Source: Chamaea fasciata (taxonomy: Eukaryota; Chordata; Aves; Passeriformes; Sylviidae). From it: DNA of 64,000 bases. Positions within the stretch are counted from its first letter, which is position 1. The number at the start of each line of letters is the position of its first letter. The stretch covers positions 248,001 through 312,000 of the forward strand of contig JARCOQ010000026.1 of assembly GCA_029207755.1 (NCBI GenBank). Direction: 5' to 3'. Of this stretch, positions 37,236-49,079 are shown in pieces. The translations under genes were made by a program, and so were the position numbers. Below the pieces are notes generated by a model. It searched no databases and was not told the origin of the DNA. It saw only the letters and a program-made list of their open reading frames with translations.

Positions 37236-40200
37236 GGACAGCCCGGGTCCTTCTGCCCCTGCCCCGCAGGAGAGACGAGCTGCCCCAGATGGGCAGAAGC
37301 ACTGAGGGCTGGTTAGAGCTGGGGGCACCACACTGACTTACAGGAGTTGGGGTGGGAACACCCATGGGGAATGGGGGGCTTCCGAGTTCAGCCAAGCCAG
37401 GACTGAGTGATGCCCCCTCACTCCCTCCAGCCCCAAGGCACAGGTTTGGGGGCCTCCTCCAAGGGGGTGAGGAGAGAAAGTCCCCCCTGCCCCCAAGGCC
37501 ATGTGGGTAGGGGACACACCAACTTCCCTTGCGAATAAAAGCCTGGAAATGCTGGGTCGGGAAGCATTTGGGTCTGCAAAGCTTCCCCATGCAGAGCACC
37601 CCGCAGCCCCCCAGCAGTCCCCAAGAGGAGACTGTCCCTTCCTGCCAGCTGTGACAGGGAGGGGTCCCGTGCTGTGCTTGCAGGCTGGGGAGGAAGAGGT
37701 TAATTTTCCTTGTAGCTTGGCCTCCCCAGCAGGGCCCAGCTGTGCCGGTAATGAATTCCTCAGCACTGATGGGAAGGAGGGACTGGCCCCCACCCCAGCC
37801 AGCAGGGCTCAGGCTATGGGGAAAATGCTGGGCATATGGGGAGGGGGCCCGGGGACCAGTGCCTGTGGGTTTGGGGACATACCAGGGGCTTAGGAGATAA
37901 GCTGAGGTGTTTGGGGACATACCAGGAGGCTTGGGAACGTGCCACCATCCCTGGGTACCACCAGGCATCTTCACAGCTCCTGCTTCCCCACCTCCTACAA
38001 GGGCTTTGGATCCCCGGGGCACATGGTGGTGGAGTGGAGCAGGGCTGCATGTGCCCCTGCTTCCCCATCCCAGGGAAAAATCCCTGGGGAAGGACCAGGC
38101 CCCCAGCCAGGCAGGGTGGCAGGCTGCCCGGGGCTGGGGGACAGAGCAGATTGTGTGGCAGGGACAGCTGAGGAGAGGAGGTGGTTGGCACCCGGCAGCC
38201 CCAGACACAGCCCCGGTGGCAGATTGTGGCCATCGGCTCTGGCCACCCCCGGCCTGGGGCTGGACCCTGAGGGACACGGCCTGGGGCTGGACCCTGAGGG
38301 TCACGGCCTGGGCACCCCATGGCCAGGGCACAGTCGCTGTCATCCCCTGATGTTTGGCACACACAGGCTCGGGCACCCTCCCGGCGCCCCAAACACCCTC
38401 TCCCTCTGGGCGAGGCACACACTTCTCACCCACACAATGTGTCCCTTGTCCCCACAACCACGGGGACACATGCTGTCCCTCTCCAGCGCTTGGGGGGGAC
38501 AAAAAGCCCTTCAGACAAGGGGGACACCCCGGTCCAAACCCAGGCACAACACTGAGACAAAGTGGGGTTGGGGTCCCCAGTCTGTATCCCCTGGCACCGG
38601 TGCTGGGCAGGGTCCATTTGTGATTCATCCCCAGTAATTAAAATCTCCATTTAATCACAGCTGGAGGTTCCATAGACCAGGGCTGGCCTGGGGGGCCATG
38701 GGGACCCCAACCCCATCCAGGGAGCAATAGACTGAGAGGTGCTTCTGGATGGGCCCTGGTGTGCTGAGCTGCAGCTATGCCTGCCCCAACTCCATCCCTG
38801 TTCCTGCCCATTCCGGCCCTGTTCCCTCCCTTTCCTGCCCATTCCTGCCTCCTCATGCGTTCAAAGGGGCTGATCCCACCATCCTCTGTCCACCTCCCTA
38901 CTTGAAATGATGCCACCCTTCCGTGTCCCCAGCCAAGGCCCCTTGTCCCCAGCAGTGCCAGTGGCAGGAGTGGGTCAGGACTGGTGGGGATTTGGCAGGT
39001 GCTTTTCCACGTGGTTGTGTCGCCATAATCCCTGTGCGAGGATGGCCGTGTCACCAGAGTGTGTGTCCCCCATTCTGCTGTCATGACTGTGAAAGCTCCT
39101 GGGGACAGGGAGTGGGGCCCGAGATTGCAGGTACCTGTGTGAAGGGGCTGAAGGGGGGATCCCTGTCCTGGTCCCCATCCCTCTGTGCTCCCCCTCTCCC
39201 AGCACGGGTAGGAGATGCTGAAAGGATTTTGCTGCGGGGTGACCACAGGCTGGGCAGGGGAGGGGCATCGATTTTATGTTAATGCTGGGCGGTATTGATC
39301 AGGGGTGGAGGGAGGGCTGTGGGTGGGCACAGCCAGCCCGGGATCACCCTTCACAGGGCTCCTGCAGCTCCCAACGGGGTCCACCCTGGGCCCAGAAGCG
39401 GTGGAGCGGTGGGGAAAGAGGTGAGGACTCCTCCAAAGGTGCTGCAGGCTAATTTTTCTGTCAGAGCTTGCGCTGAGGCCTTGAAGGGAAGAGCAGAGCT
39501 CAGAGCTGGGGGCTCTGCTCTGGGCCCTTCCCCTCCTGGCTGGCTGGTCCCTGCAGCACCAGGGAGGAGAGAGAGCAGCTCAGCACCACTTGCCCTGCCC
39601 TGCCCTGCACCCGAGGGTTAATCCAGCCTCATCAGGGCTCCCCGATGCTCCGCAGGACCCTCATCCCCACCGTGCCGAGCCCTGCTCGCCCCGCTCCTGC
39701 CCGCACGCCCTGCCCAGCCCATGTGGCCCGGCTCTGGCTGGCTGCTCTGGCAGCCCGGCAGGGGGGTCTGCAGCCAGCGAGCCCCCCGGTGCCGGGGCAC
39801 AGGTGCGAGGACGCTGCAGATGGCCGGCGCTGCAGACCCTGGCACGGGGCACCCGCGGCATCGCCGCCCTCCCCGGGGCCCCTCGCCCCCAGATGCTGCT
39901 GGGGGCCCTCGTCACCGGGCGGGAGCCATCCCCCCCCACAGCAGGACGGGAGTTTGTGCCTGTGCCCCCCGGCCCCCGCTCCCCAGGGACTGGCACAACC
40001 CGCGGAGCTCCTGGGTCGTGGATCGGAGCCACGTCTCCGCGGCAGCAATGGCCAGACAACAGTGGAAAATGGCCAAAAATGCGGGTTTAGACTTGACCAG
40101 GCTTGAGCCTGCTGGTCCAGGCCTGCAGGCACTGTCCCCCCAGAGGGGAAACTGAGGCGCAGATGAATTTATCTGCAAACACCCAGCAGCTCAGCACCAG

Positions 40201-40933
40201 TCACTGTGAGGGGGCACCTTTTTCCACGGAAAAACAACAGATAATTGGGAAGAGCTGTGCACTGACAACAGCAGCATCTGTGACAGCCACGGGGGAGCAG
40301 CGGGATTTGGGGACGGAGGTTTTCTGGGCGTGGGAATGGTCAGGTGACAGAGCAAACATAGGCGATGGGGAGGGGGCACAGCGGGAGCCTTGCTCTGCTG
40401 GCCACGGGGCTGCTCGGAAATGGTTTTATTGGGAGAAATCCGTTAATGGTTTTGCTGCTGCTCCGGGGCAGCCCGGAGCTGGAATTCGGGGATGAATTGG
40501 GCTCTTCGGCCGCAGCTGCCTTTATGGAGGTGAAACCTGCCTGGCCCCAACTCTCCACAGACGTTGGAGGGGCAGGACACCTCCCCCCCCCCAGTCAGGG
40601 TCTCTGTACTGCGCTCCCCACAACGGCAGCTCCTGTATCCCAGCAAAGCATCAAACACCTTTCTCTGTCTCCTCGCCCCTCTATCCCCGTGCCCCCAGAT
40701 CTCCCCCACAGCCCCCCTGTGCCTCCCGACCCCCTGCTCCCACGCCGGGGAGCTGGTGGCTTTCGGGGTGACAGCTGCCAGCACGCCCCCCAGCCCAGCC
40801 CAGCCGTCCCCGCGTTCCGGGGCCAGAGCCGGGCAGCCCACCCTGGTCCTGGGCACGGCGGTGGCTCCACGGGGGTGGGGAGGGGGCGGGTTGCGGGGAC
40901 GCGGACTGAGCGGGGACAGCGGTGGCAAAGCAG

Positions 40934-40947
40934 CCACTAGATGGTAG
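40934..40947 (+). promoter_or_regulatory. CTCF-like motif
   Basis: CCACTAGATGGTAG is close to the vertebrate CTCF core CCASYAGRKGGCRS, with one core mismatch. It is a motif match only. Confidence 0.4.
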
Positions 40948-41439
40948 CGTAAGTCCACGCCAACGCTGCTGACACAGCACTTGGCTGGGACAGGGTGCCC
41001 GGGTGACCCGCGTGGCCCCGGGGACCCGCCTCCGCCACCCACCTCCCCAACGAGAAAGAAATCCCGGCGGGGCTGAGCGCTCGCGGAGCGGCGACATGAG
41101 CGGCATGGGCACGGCTCGTCCGCCCCAATGTCCGCTGCCGTGGCTGGAGCCACCTGTCCCCACGGGAACAAGTGGGGGACCCCGCTCCCAAACCCACCGC
41201 ATCCACCTCTATCCCTAACTCAGACTCTAGACCCCCAGACCACCGCAGGGCACGAGCCTGACTTGAGAGGGAACAAACCCAGGCCTGGGGACAAGCGGGA
41301 TGACCTGCGAGGCAGCCGGTTCAGTGTGGGGGTGCTGGGCGCCCACGGGAGTCTGGCAGGGCCGGGTGGGGGTGTCCATCCCACCGCAAAGCTCCTCATT
41401 GAACTCCCCATCCTCCTCCGGCCCTGCCTGGGGCTCCAT

Positions 41440-41610
41440 GCCAGACTGATATATATATTTTATGATAACTATAGAGATGCACTTCAAACCTGACAAAGGA
41501 CTTTGACAGTTTTAAGCATCTCTTTGATTAATACATGACCTTTTAATGCTTTGGATTAAATTAATAAATCTTTTACATTCTAGCCCATTCTGCTTGCAAT
41601 GTCATGTTTT
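41440..41610. other. AT-rich block in GC-rich intergenic DNA
   Basis: About 170 bp rich in A/T (tatatatattttatgataac, gattaatacatgacc, ggattaaattaataaatc) stands out sharply from its surroundings. It has homeodomain-like TTAAT/ATTAAT cores but no repeat-family signature that I recognise. It is a candidate conserved noncoding element. Confidence 0.4.
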
Positions 41611-43400
41611 TTGCACAACCTCTCTCTCTTCCCTGCCCTGTCCCTCTGTCCCTCTCCCCCTGTCCCTGCACAGGTACAGTAATCCACAGCCTTGCAATAT
41701 TCATGGGGCACAGAGCCCTGCAAAGCGAGAAGGGAGGGATACTCCTCGGTGGTTTTTTGTATTTTTTTTTTTTTGAACCATCCCTAAAAATAGCAAGAAA
41801 ATTCAAAGCTGACATTCAGGGCAAGGGGATGAGGAAGCCTGCAAAGTTGCTCACTCAGCCACCAGCAATTGCAGCGATCCTGTCTGCGTGTGCAGATTCC
41901 TCTGCTGACCGGGCTGGAGCCCAGGCCTCCACTCTGCTCCGCTTCCAGGAGCAATGCAGCCTTGCTCCCCAACCTGATCCAGGGTGTGCGGAGTCCGGCC
42001 GGTCCCCAACCCAGCCCCGCTGATCCTGGTGGGGTGCACGGACAGGATGGATCTGACACCTCTCCAGTTGCAATAGGTCCCAGCTGGAAGACAGCTCTCA
42101 GCATGACCCCGGCTCACCAGTTCATCCCAGTTAGCAGTGAAGCTGGGGTGATCTGCAGTTGAGATTCCTTCCTTGCTGCCTGTTGATCCAAAACCACACA
42201 TGAAACCCCAAGCTGCCCCACAGAGGCAAGGCAAAGGGCCATTGTAAAGCCAGGTGCTGTGTCTCTCCCTGCACCCATGTGTTATTCCATTGATGACTCA
42301 CGTGTTATTAGCAGCCAAGCAATATTCCCAATTCCCTGGAGTTAACCCTTCACTCCTCACTCACAAAAACACGATGTCATAACAAACATCACTGGTATTA
42401 TCTACTTTAATTGTATTGTGTCTACCCAGCTCCAGGAACATTAACAGCGACAGCGACTTGGTGGTGGGGAGATGCTCCATGGAGCTGTGGGGAGGGAGGT
42501 TCTGAGGTGCTCAGGAAGTTGGGGGGCAGCTCCCTGCTCTGCCACCACTGTCCTGAGGGGCCTTGTTCACCACCTTTCCTCCTGGCACTCCCTTTGGCAC
42601 ATGGCTAAGAGGGGACACAGAAAAATTGGAGGAGCAGGATGTCAGCAAACAGCAGGGATATTTCCAGGCCTCAGATAGAGCTTTTGATTGAAAAAGAGAG
42701 AGACAGAAAAAAAAAAAAGGAGTTAAAAGTGGAGGGGGGGGTGGGAGGAAAAAAGGATGTGATTGGCTCCATGGGCACACTTGGCTCCATGGGGGTGTGT
42801 GAGGGCGCAGGGGTGCCGACTTGGAGACAGTGACGAAGTGCACCCCAGACTGCGGGGAGGGGACCTGCGGGGCGCTGGGGGTGTGAGTCCCCAAATCCTG
42901 CATCCCTAAGGAGGGGGTGCGCAGTGCGGGTGCAACCCGGGAGAGGGCAGCAATGCCCCGCACATCCCGCCGGGACCTCGGGCAGTGGGGGCAGCGGGGG
43001 GGGTTACCCTCCCCCCGGGGTGCCCGCCCCCAAAGTATCCCCTCTCTGTAAGTGTCCCCCCCTCCCAAAGCGGCGCCCAACGGCCGCGCGCCCATCCGCG
43101 CCCCTCCCTGCGCGCTTCGCAGCGACTGGGAGGAGAAAAAAAGGGGGGGGGAGGAAGGAGGGGAAAAAAAAGAGGGGGGGAAAGGAAGGACTACAAGGCC
43201 CGGCATGCCCCGGCGGTGCTGCACGGCTCCCCGGGGTGCCGGATGCTGGCCGTGCCGCTGACAGCGGAGCGAAGCGGAGCCGCGGTCCCCGCCGCGCACG
43301 GAGAGAGGAGCGAGGGGCTGGGCGCGCCTGGCCGCCGGCTCTGCTCCCCCCCTTTTATCCCAGCCCCCACAAAGCCGGGAGCGGCAGAAGGCAAGAGAGA

Positions 43401-43485
43401 GGGAGGAGGTGGTGGAGGAGGAGGAGGAGGAGGAGGAGGAGGAGGGAGGAGGAGGAGGAGGAGGAGGAGGAGGAGGAGGAGGAAG
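43401..43485. repeat. (GGA)n microsatellite
   Basis: About 25 GGA units with small interruptions lie within the CpG island, in the presumed 5' UTR. This gives long poly-Glu/Gly/Arg frames on plus and poly-Pro/Leu frames on minus that are not genes. Confidence 0.95.
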
Positions 43486-44373
43486 GGGGGAGGCAGCGGC
43501 AAGCCAGGGCTCTGCTGCGCTGTGTCTTTCTTTGCTTTCCGCAGGCGGCGAGCGGCGGAGGCGCAGAGGGGAGGTCGGTTCCCCTCCGCCTCCCGCTCCG
43601 CTGCCTTTTGTGTGTGTGTGAGAGGCGAAGGGGGGGGGGAGAAAAAAGAGGAGGAAAAAAAGGGGAAAAAAAGGTGAAAAAAAGGGGGAGAAAAAAAAAG
43701 AAGGAAAAAACGGGGAAAAAAATAAGCTAAGCGGTAGAGGGGAGAGAAAATCCCGGAAAAAATAAAATAGAGGGGTGGAGGGGGGGAGAGGGAAGGAGGA
43801 AAGAGCAGGCAGGGGACGGAGGAGGGGGCGGGCTGGCAGGAGCGGAGTTGCCTGGGGAGAATGTGAGCAGGAGGCGCTGGAAATGCTCTCGTTGAAGGTG
43901 GCGAGCGGTGCCGAGGGCTCCGGGACCCCCGCGGCCGGTCAGGACGCAGCCCCGGCGGGCGGCAGGAGCCACCCCAAGCGGGCGGGCTCCGAGGGGCGCG
44001 GAGCGCAGGAGCCGGCGGGTGAGTACCGGGGACCCCCGCCTTTGTGTGGGGCTGGGAGGGGGGAGGACACACGGGACACCCCCTTTGGGCAGAGCGGGCG
44101 GGGGGGGAGGAGGCGGCGTGTCGCGTGTATGTGTGTCCCCCCCCCCCGCGCCGTCCCCTCCGCTGAAGTTGCGCGGCGAGTTGGTGCCAAATTGCCGGAG
44201 TTTAATGGCACTTGTGGTGGGGAGGGGCGTGCGGGCGCGGGGGGCCCGGGGCGAGCCCCCCATTGCGCGGGGGCTGCCATCTCCGCGAGTTCGGCCGCCT
44301 CCCCCTGGACACCCCCCCGGCTCTGCCCCCCCGGGTGCGAGCGGTGAGTGACAGCTGTCAGAGCCGGCTCCGG

Positions 44374-44387
44374 CCACTAGAAGGCAG
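44374..44387 (+). promoter_or_regulatory. CTCF-like motif
   Basis: CCACTAGAAGGCAG matches the CTCF core at all but one position and has the same orientation as the site at 40934. It lies at the downstream edge of the CpG island. Confidence 0.45.
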
Positions 44388-44400
44388 AGCCTGTCAACAG

Positions 44401-47400
44401 CGCGGGGGGCTAGGGGGGCTCCCCGGAGAACGTGGGGACCCCCCGGGGCACAGCATCCCACCGCCTTCCCCCGGCAGGCTGGCTGGGGGAGCGGCGGGCT
44501 GCCCCGCGGGGGGCACTCCCGGAAGGGTGCGGGGCGAGGGGCGTGCGGGAGGCTCCCCCAGCCCCGTCGGTGAAGTTGCGTGGTCCGTGGTGCGGGGCTC
44601 GGCGAGCGGTTGTTACTCCCGTGCCTGTCATCCCCCCTCTGATTTGTTTTTATCGATCAGCTGATTTAACCCCCCCCCGCGCGCGGCCCCTCGGTGCTTG
44701 CGACAGGGACCACGGGGGACCGCGGTGGCTTTGGCGGGGGCTGGAGTCACCCCACAGGGTCACGCTGACGCCAGACTCTCTGTGTTTGGTGTCCCCAAGG
44801 CCGACGCAGGTGGAGACACCTGAGTCCCCGCTTGTTTATGTGCTGGGGGGACGACGTGGCCGTGCCCACGACCAGGTGGCCTCGTGCCTCCAGCCCGTCT
44901 GCCCGCGGCTGCCAGGAGAGCCCCCCAAAAGCAGCGGGGTGAGCTCATTGTGTGCCACAGTGCGCGGTGGAGTCACTCCAGATTTATCCTGGCGTGACGG
45001 AGAGCAGAAGCGAACCCCCGGGGTGGCGGGCACGGATCCTGCCCCGCTCTCTTTCCCACCCTGGTGCCGGCGTGGTCTGAGTCGGGGGCGCGTGGTCCAA
45101 ATTGGGGCCCCGTGGTCGGAATCGAGGCCCCCCTCCCAAGCCTCTCCCCCCTTCCTCGCCCCCCCAGGTGTCCCCTTACACTGGCTTCTCCTGCTGGGCT
45201 GTGGAATTTGCAGGGGAGGGTGGTGGTGGTGGTGGGGAGCGGGGGGTGGAAGAGGAGGGCGGAGGGGGGGGGCTGGAGAAGGGATGGCGCGGCGCCAAAT
45301 TCCGCTCTGCCATGTCTCTGTAACCTGAATAGGCCAACTCCATCCCCGGTGCGAGTCCCCCGGGGCTCTGCCGCGCTCCGATGCAGTCAGGCGGGAGGTG
45401 GCTTTCGCTCGGCGGTTGGCGTGTCCCCCCTCTAGAGCCCGCCAGCCCCAGTCCGGTTCCCTCCCGGACACCGGCCGGAGCCACCGCGCGCCCGCCGGGA
45501 ACCGGTCGGGCAGGAGGTGGAGGTGGTTTGGGGGCGAGGGGTTGGCACCGTGGCGGGGACGGGGTAGCCAAGGACATCCCCGGAGCGGGGCGGCCGGCGG
45601 GGGAGAAGCCATGGAAGCCCGTGGAAGGTTACGGGAAGCCTGGGGGGGCCGGCGCTGCCCTGGCCTCCTTAGAGGAGGCAGCAGAGACCCGGGGCAGGCT
45701 ATTTCTGCTGAGATCCCGAGGAAAGCTCTGGGAGAATTGTGGGCTTCTATAAATAGTGTGTGTCAGCCGAGTGGAAACAGGGCCTTGAAATGCTCCTGCT
45801 ATTCTCCCGAGTGCTTGGAACCAGCTCTTGGTAAACAGGGCAGCGGTGGGGAGGGCTGTTTCCTTCTTCCGGGCTCGGTAACAGGAGCGGGAGGGATGTG
45901 GGGGGGATTTTTGCCTGGTGATATGGCAGCGTTCCCCCCCTGGGGCCGGCCGGCTGGATGCTGGGCTGTGGCCGGACTGCCCGGATGCGGGATGGCCCCT
46001 GAATGCGTCGCAGATGTGTGTCCTCCCCCACTGCTGTCCCCTCCCCGCCCCACTGCCCGCCAAACTTCGGGGCTGGGATGTGCCGTGTGGTCCGGTCGTG
46101 GTCCTTGGCGAGCCGGTGATGCTGGGGGAGGTTTTTGGGATGTGAGGGCTCAGCTGGCCAGGAGGTGCTCAGCACACCCCCTCCTCTGGCCGGCATAGGG
46201 CTGCGTGGGGTCACAGCCCGGTTCCCTCCCTTCTCACCGCGTGTCCATCCATCCGTCCGTCCTGGCTGGAGTTGTTCCCGCTCTGCCTCAGGGCACATGC
46301 TGAGCGATGCCTTGGCCCCGTGTGCCTGCTGGAGGGCAAGGATTTGGTCCCAGGGGACCTTCCCAGGCATGTCTGGACACCCAGGGTGCTGGGGACTTTG
46401 TTCCTCAGGGGGTTCTGTGTGCATGACACATTCCCAGGGTGTTTGCTTGGCTCTGGGGCACATCCCAGCAGCCCCAGTGCTGTGGTGAGCGTTCAGCTTC
46501 CCACGATGACCTGGCACCGTGCTCGTTTGTCACCACCCCTCGCACCCACACCCCAATATTCACCCTGTGCTGCAGACAGTGGCTCGAAAGCTGCCTTGTT
46601 ATTATTTTCCTTAAAAATAACACAAAAGGGAAATAACTGGGCTGTGCTTAGCACCCCACTGGGAGTTTTTAGGGTGATGTACAGTGGGCTGAACGGTGGG
46701 AGGGATCCAGGGCACTTCTGGTGGGATTTGGTGCTGGATTCGGAGTTCACCGGGGTGTCACAGGCCTGGGGGGCCCACCCCATCCCTGTGTGCTGCCTGC
46801 CCGGGTGCTCAGTGCTGGCACAGCGGTGCGTGTTCTCGGCGTGGGTGGGAAGGGGTGAGCGCCAGTCCGGTGGGGTTTTTTTTCCCTTCTCCATCTTTTT
46901 TTTTTTTTTCCTTTTTTCTTTCTTTTTTTTTTTTCCCTCCCTCTCTGTGGGTTGAGCGTTGGGGCGACAGACAGGGAAAGTCTGAGCAATGGTCTCCGTG
47001 CTGGTGCTGTCTTCAATCACCGCGTCCCAGAATCCCTCGCTCTGGGCCTTCTAGGCACAAGGGCTTACAGCGAAAATCGGCAGCTGCAGCTGCGAGTGAA
47101 AGCACAAGAGCCCGGCTGGGTCTTTGGCATCGGCAGGAGAGCAAAAAAAAGCTGGGGGAGGCGAGGAGGGAAGGGAAAAGGCGGGGGGAAATGTGCCCTG
47201 TGGTTTTTTTCCAGGCTTGCCACCGAGGGTTGTGTTTCAGAGCATCGGTTCCCGGGCGCGGGAAGAGGCGGGAGGATGGGGGGTGCGGAGCGATGCCTCC
47301 GGGGAGCTCATTAAAATCTGTCGGCTCCCCCCTTTCGCTGGCCGAGAGAGGCTGGGTATGGAGGGAAGGAGGGAGGGACGTGCTGGGAAGGAACATGCCG

Positions 47401-47690
47401 GCAAACCGGCTGCCCGGTGGGGACAGTTGCCGGCCCGGGCAGGAACGCTGCCCCGGGGGCTCACCTGTCGGAGCACGTCGGCCGCGGCGTGCCAGCGAGG
47501 CCGTGACAGGGGCTGGCGTGTGCCGGGGACTCCCTCGGCGCTGCCAGAACCCCCCAGATGCTGAACCGGGCTCAGAGGGGCGATGGGATGCCGGGATGGC
47601 GGTGGGGAGGTGATGGGCGTTTGGGGTGGTGCCGGGGGTCAGTGGGGTGCAAGCAGGAAGGGGAGTGTGAGTGGGAGGTGTCAGCACGAG
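44401..47690 (+). other. Probable AHDC1 5' intron, proximal part
   Basis: GC-rich sequence without supported exons. A perfect MEF2-type site CTATAAATAG is at 45747-45756 within a motif-rich stretch (45730-45840). A T-rich tract lies at 46886-46936. Confidence 0.45.
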
Positions 47691-47699
47691 CATGGGCAG

Positions 47700-47970
47700 C
47701 GCTGGGAGTGTTGGCTGTGCAGGAAGGGTTTGGTGTGCAGGCAGGGTGTGCGGACAGGGTTTGGTGCACGGGCAGACGCTGGCGTGCGGGAAGGGTTTGG
47801 TGTGCAGGTGGTTCGGTGTACAGGACAGGGGGTGCAGGCAGGGGTTGGTGTGCATGGGCAGAGTTCAGTTTGCAGGCAGGATTTGGAGTACTGTCAGGGT
47901 TTGGTGTCCAGGCAGGTATTGATGTGCATGGGGAGGGTTTGGTGTGCAGGCAAAGATTGATGTACAGGGA
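47700..47970. repeat. Degenerate minisatellite, about 20-bp unit (ggtttggtgtgcaggcaggg)
   Basis: About 12-13 diverged tandem copies. The array produces open frames on both strands with no coding signature. Confidence 0.85.
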
Positions 47971-48287
47971 TGAGGCTGCCCCGGAGATCCTGGGTGCTAA
48001 GGGGGGTCTGGGCGGGTGTTGGCAGGGGACCCACCACCCTGGCAAAAATACCTCCTTCCCCTCCCCAGTGAAGGAGACTGACAGTGTTGGGGATCCCTCT
48101 TGCCATTCCAAATCCTGTGGCATGCTGGAGGGAGAGCGGTGGTGCAGCCTGCCCTGGCACAATGCGGGGAGATGGAGGCAGAATGTGGTATTGATCCTGT
48201 CAGAGGGAGAGCAAAGCAGTTCTGGCATCCTCCAGCTCCAGTCCTCTGCCCTTCCCACTGCTAAACCAGCTCCAGGCAGAGGGAGCA

Positions 48288-48353
48288 CCATGCCATGCCA
48301 TGCCATGCCATGCCATGCCATCCCATCCCATCCCATCCCATCCCATCCCATCC
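48288..48353. repeat. Compound pentanucleotide microsatellite (CCATG)n-(CCATC)n
   Basis: About six CCATG units change into about seven CCATC units without interruption. Confidence 0.97.
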
Positions 48354-48674
48354 CTCAGCTGCTGCTGCTGCCTGCAGGGCCTCAAGCCCCACGCACACTC
48401 TCCCTTCTTCTCTTCCCTCTTCCCTTTTCGCCTCCTGCTGACTTCAGCGCATCGGCTTGGGCTCAGCGCCTGAACATTCCTTGCAAAACCTGGGCCTAAA
48501 ATATCTGGAGGAGGATGGAGCGCCTTGGGCGAGGGAGATGAGCTCCTCAGCTGCAGGAAAGAGGGAGGCTGCCGGGCTGGAGGCAGCAGGGACGCTCTGC
48601 TCCCTGCCAGCTGCCAGCCCCGCTGGCCCCCCGGGAAAACGTCAGGAATAAATCTTGCTGGTGAAGTTGGCGGC

Positions 48675-48723
48675 TTGGTTTGGTTTGGTTTGGTTTGGTT
48701 TGGTTTGGTTTGGTTTGGTTTGG
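48675..48723. repeat. (GGTTT)n pentanucleotide microsatellite
   Basis: About ten perfect GGTTT units, only about 320 bp from the CCATG/CCATC array. Confidence 0.97.
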
Positions 48724-48839
48724 ATGTGCCCAGCAAAAGCAGGGGCAGGAGGGGAGCACAGCACCCTGTGGAGCACCAGATGAGTGACACGGAGCGAGGA
48801 TGGTGTTGGGGAGTGGGTTGACAGAAGGGCATGGTGGCA

Positions 48840-49075
48840 TGGAGTGTGGTGACAACAAAACAGGATGACAGGGAGAGGAGGGTCACAGGGAACAGGGTAG
48901 CAGGGTGACAGTGGATCAGGGTGGCGGGGCATGGGATAAAGGGGGAGCAGGAGAACAGGGTGCCATGGGAGAGGGGTGGCAGAGAGCAGGGTGACGGGAG
49001 CAGGGTGACAGAGGAGCAAGGTGGCAGTGAAACAGGATGGAAGGATGACAAGGGAGCAGGGTGGCAGGAGAGTGA
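48840..49075. repeat. Degenerate minisatellite (agcagggtgacag family)
   Basis: Diverged copies of agcagggtgacagnggagcagggtggcag with variable unit length. Confidence 0.75.
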
Positions 49076-49079
49076 GCTG

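Larger units (their letters stand above)
37236..42980. other. Intergenic region between FGR and the next CpG island
   Basis: Mostly GC-rich unique sequence. The 37.2-38.6 kb part supports a very long minus-strand open frame, but this has no motif and reads as composition-driven. An AT-rich block (41440-41610) and a CTCF-like site (40934-40947) are listed separately. No exon was supported. Confidence 0.65.
43000..44400 (+). promoter_or_regulatory. AHDC1: Strong CpG island, probable AHDC1 promoter and first noncoding exon
   Basis: The most CpG-dense block in the window. A purine-rich GGA/GGAAAA tract occupies its centre (about 43400-43840), and a strong splice donor (GCCGGCGG|GTGAGTACC) lies at 44018|44019. 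A short frame opening at ATG 43883 runs into this donor but matches no protein I know. In mammals AHDC1 flanks FGR on this side in the orientation that would be plus here. The gene assignment is synteny-based inference, and no AHDC1 coding sequence is in the window. Confidence 0.5.

Noticed and set aside
37057..38628. A 523-codon open frame on the minus strand
   Set aside because: It overlaps the FGR 3' end and GC-rich intergenic DNA, has no family motif or splice context, and is Pro/Gly/Cys-rich as expected of GC-driven frames.
41555..41570. AATAAA at about 41562 as a transcript 3' end
   Set aside because: It lies in an AT-rich block with no upstream exon; FGR already has a good signal at 37212.
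43401..43730. Poly-Glu/Gly/Lys frames in the GGA/GA tract
   Set aside because: Simple-repeat translation in a CpG-island 5' region with no homology.
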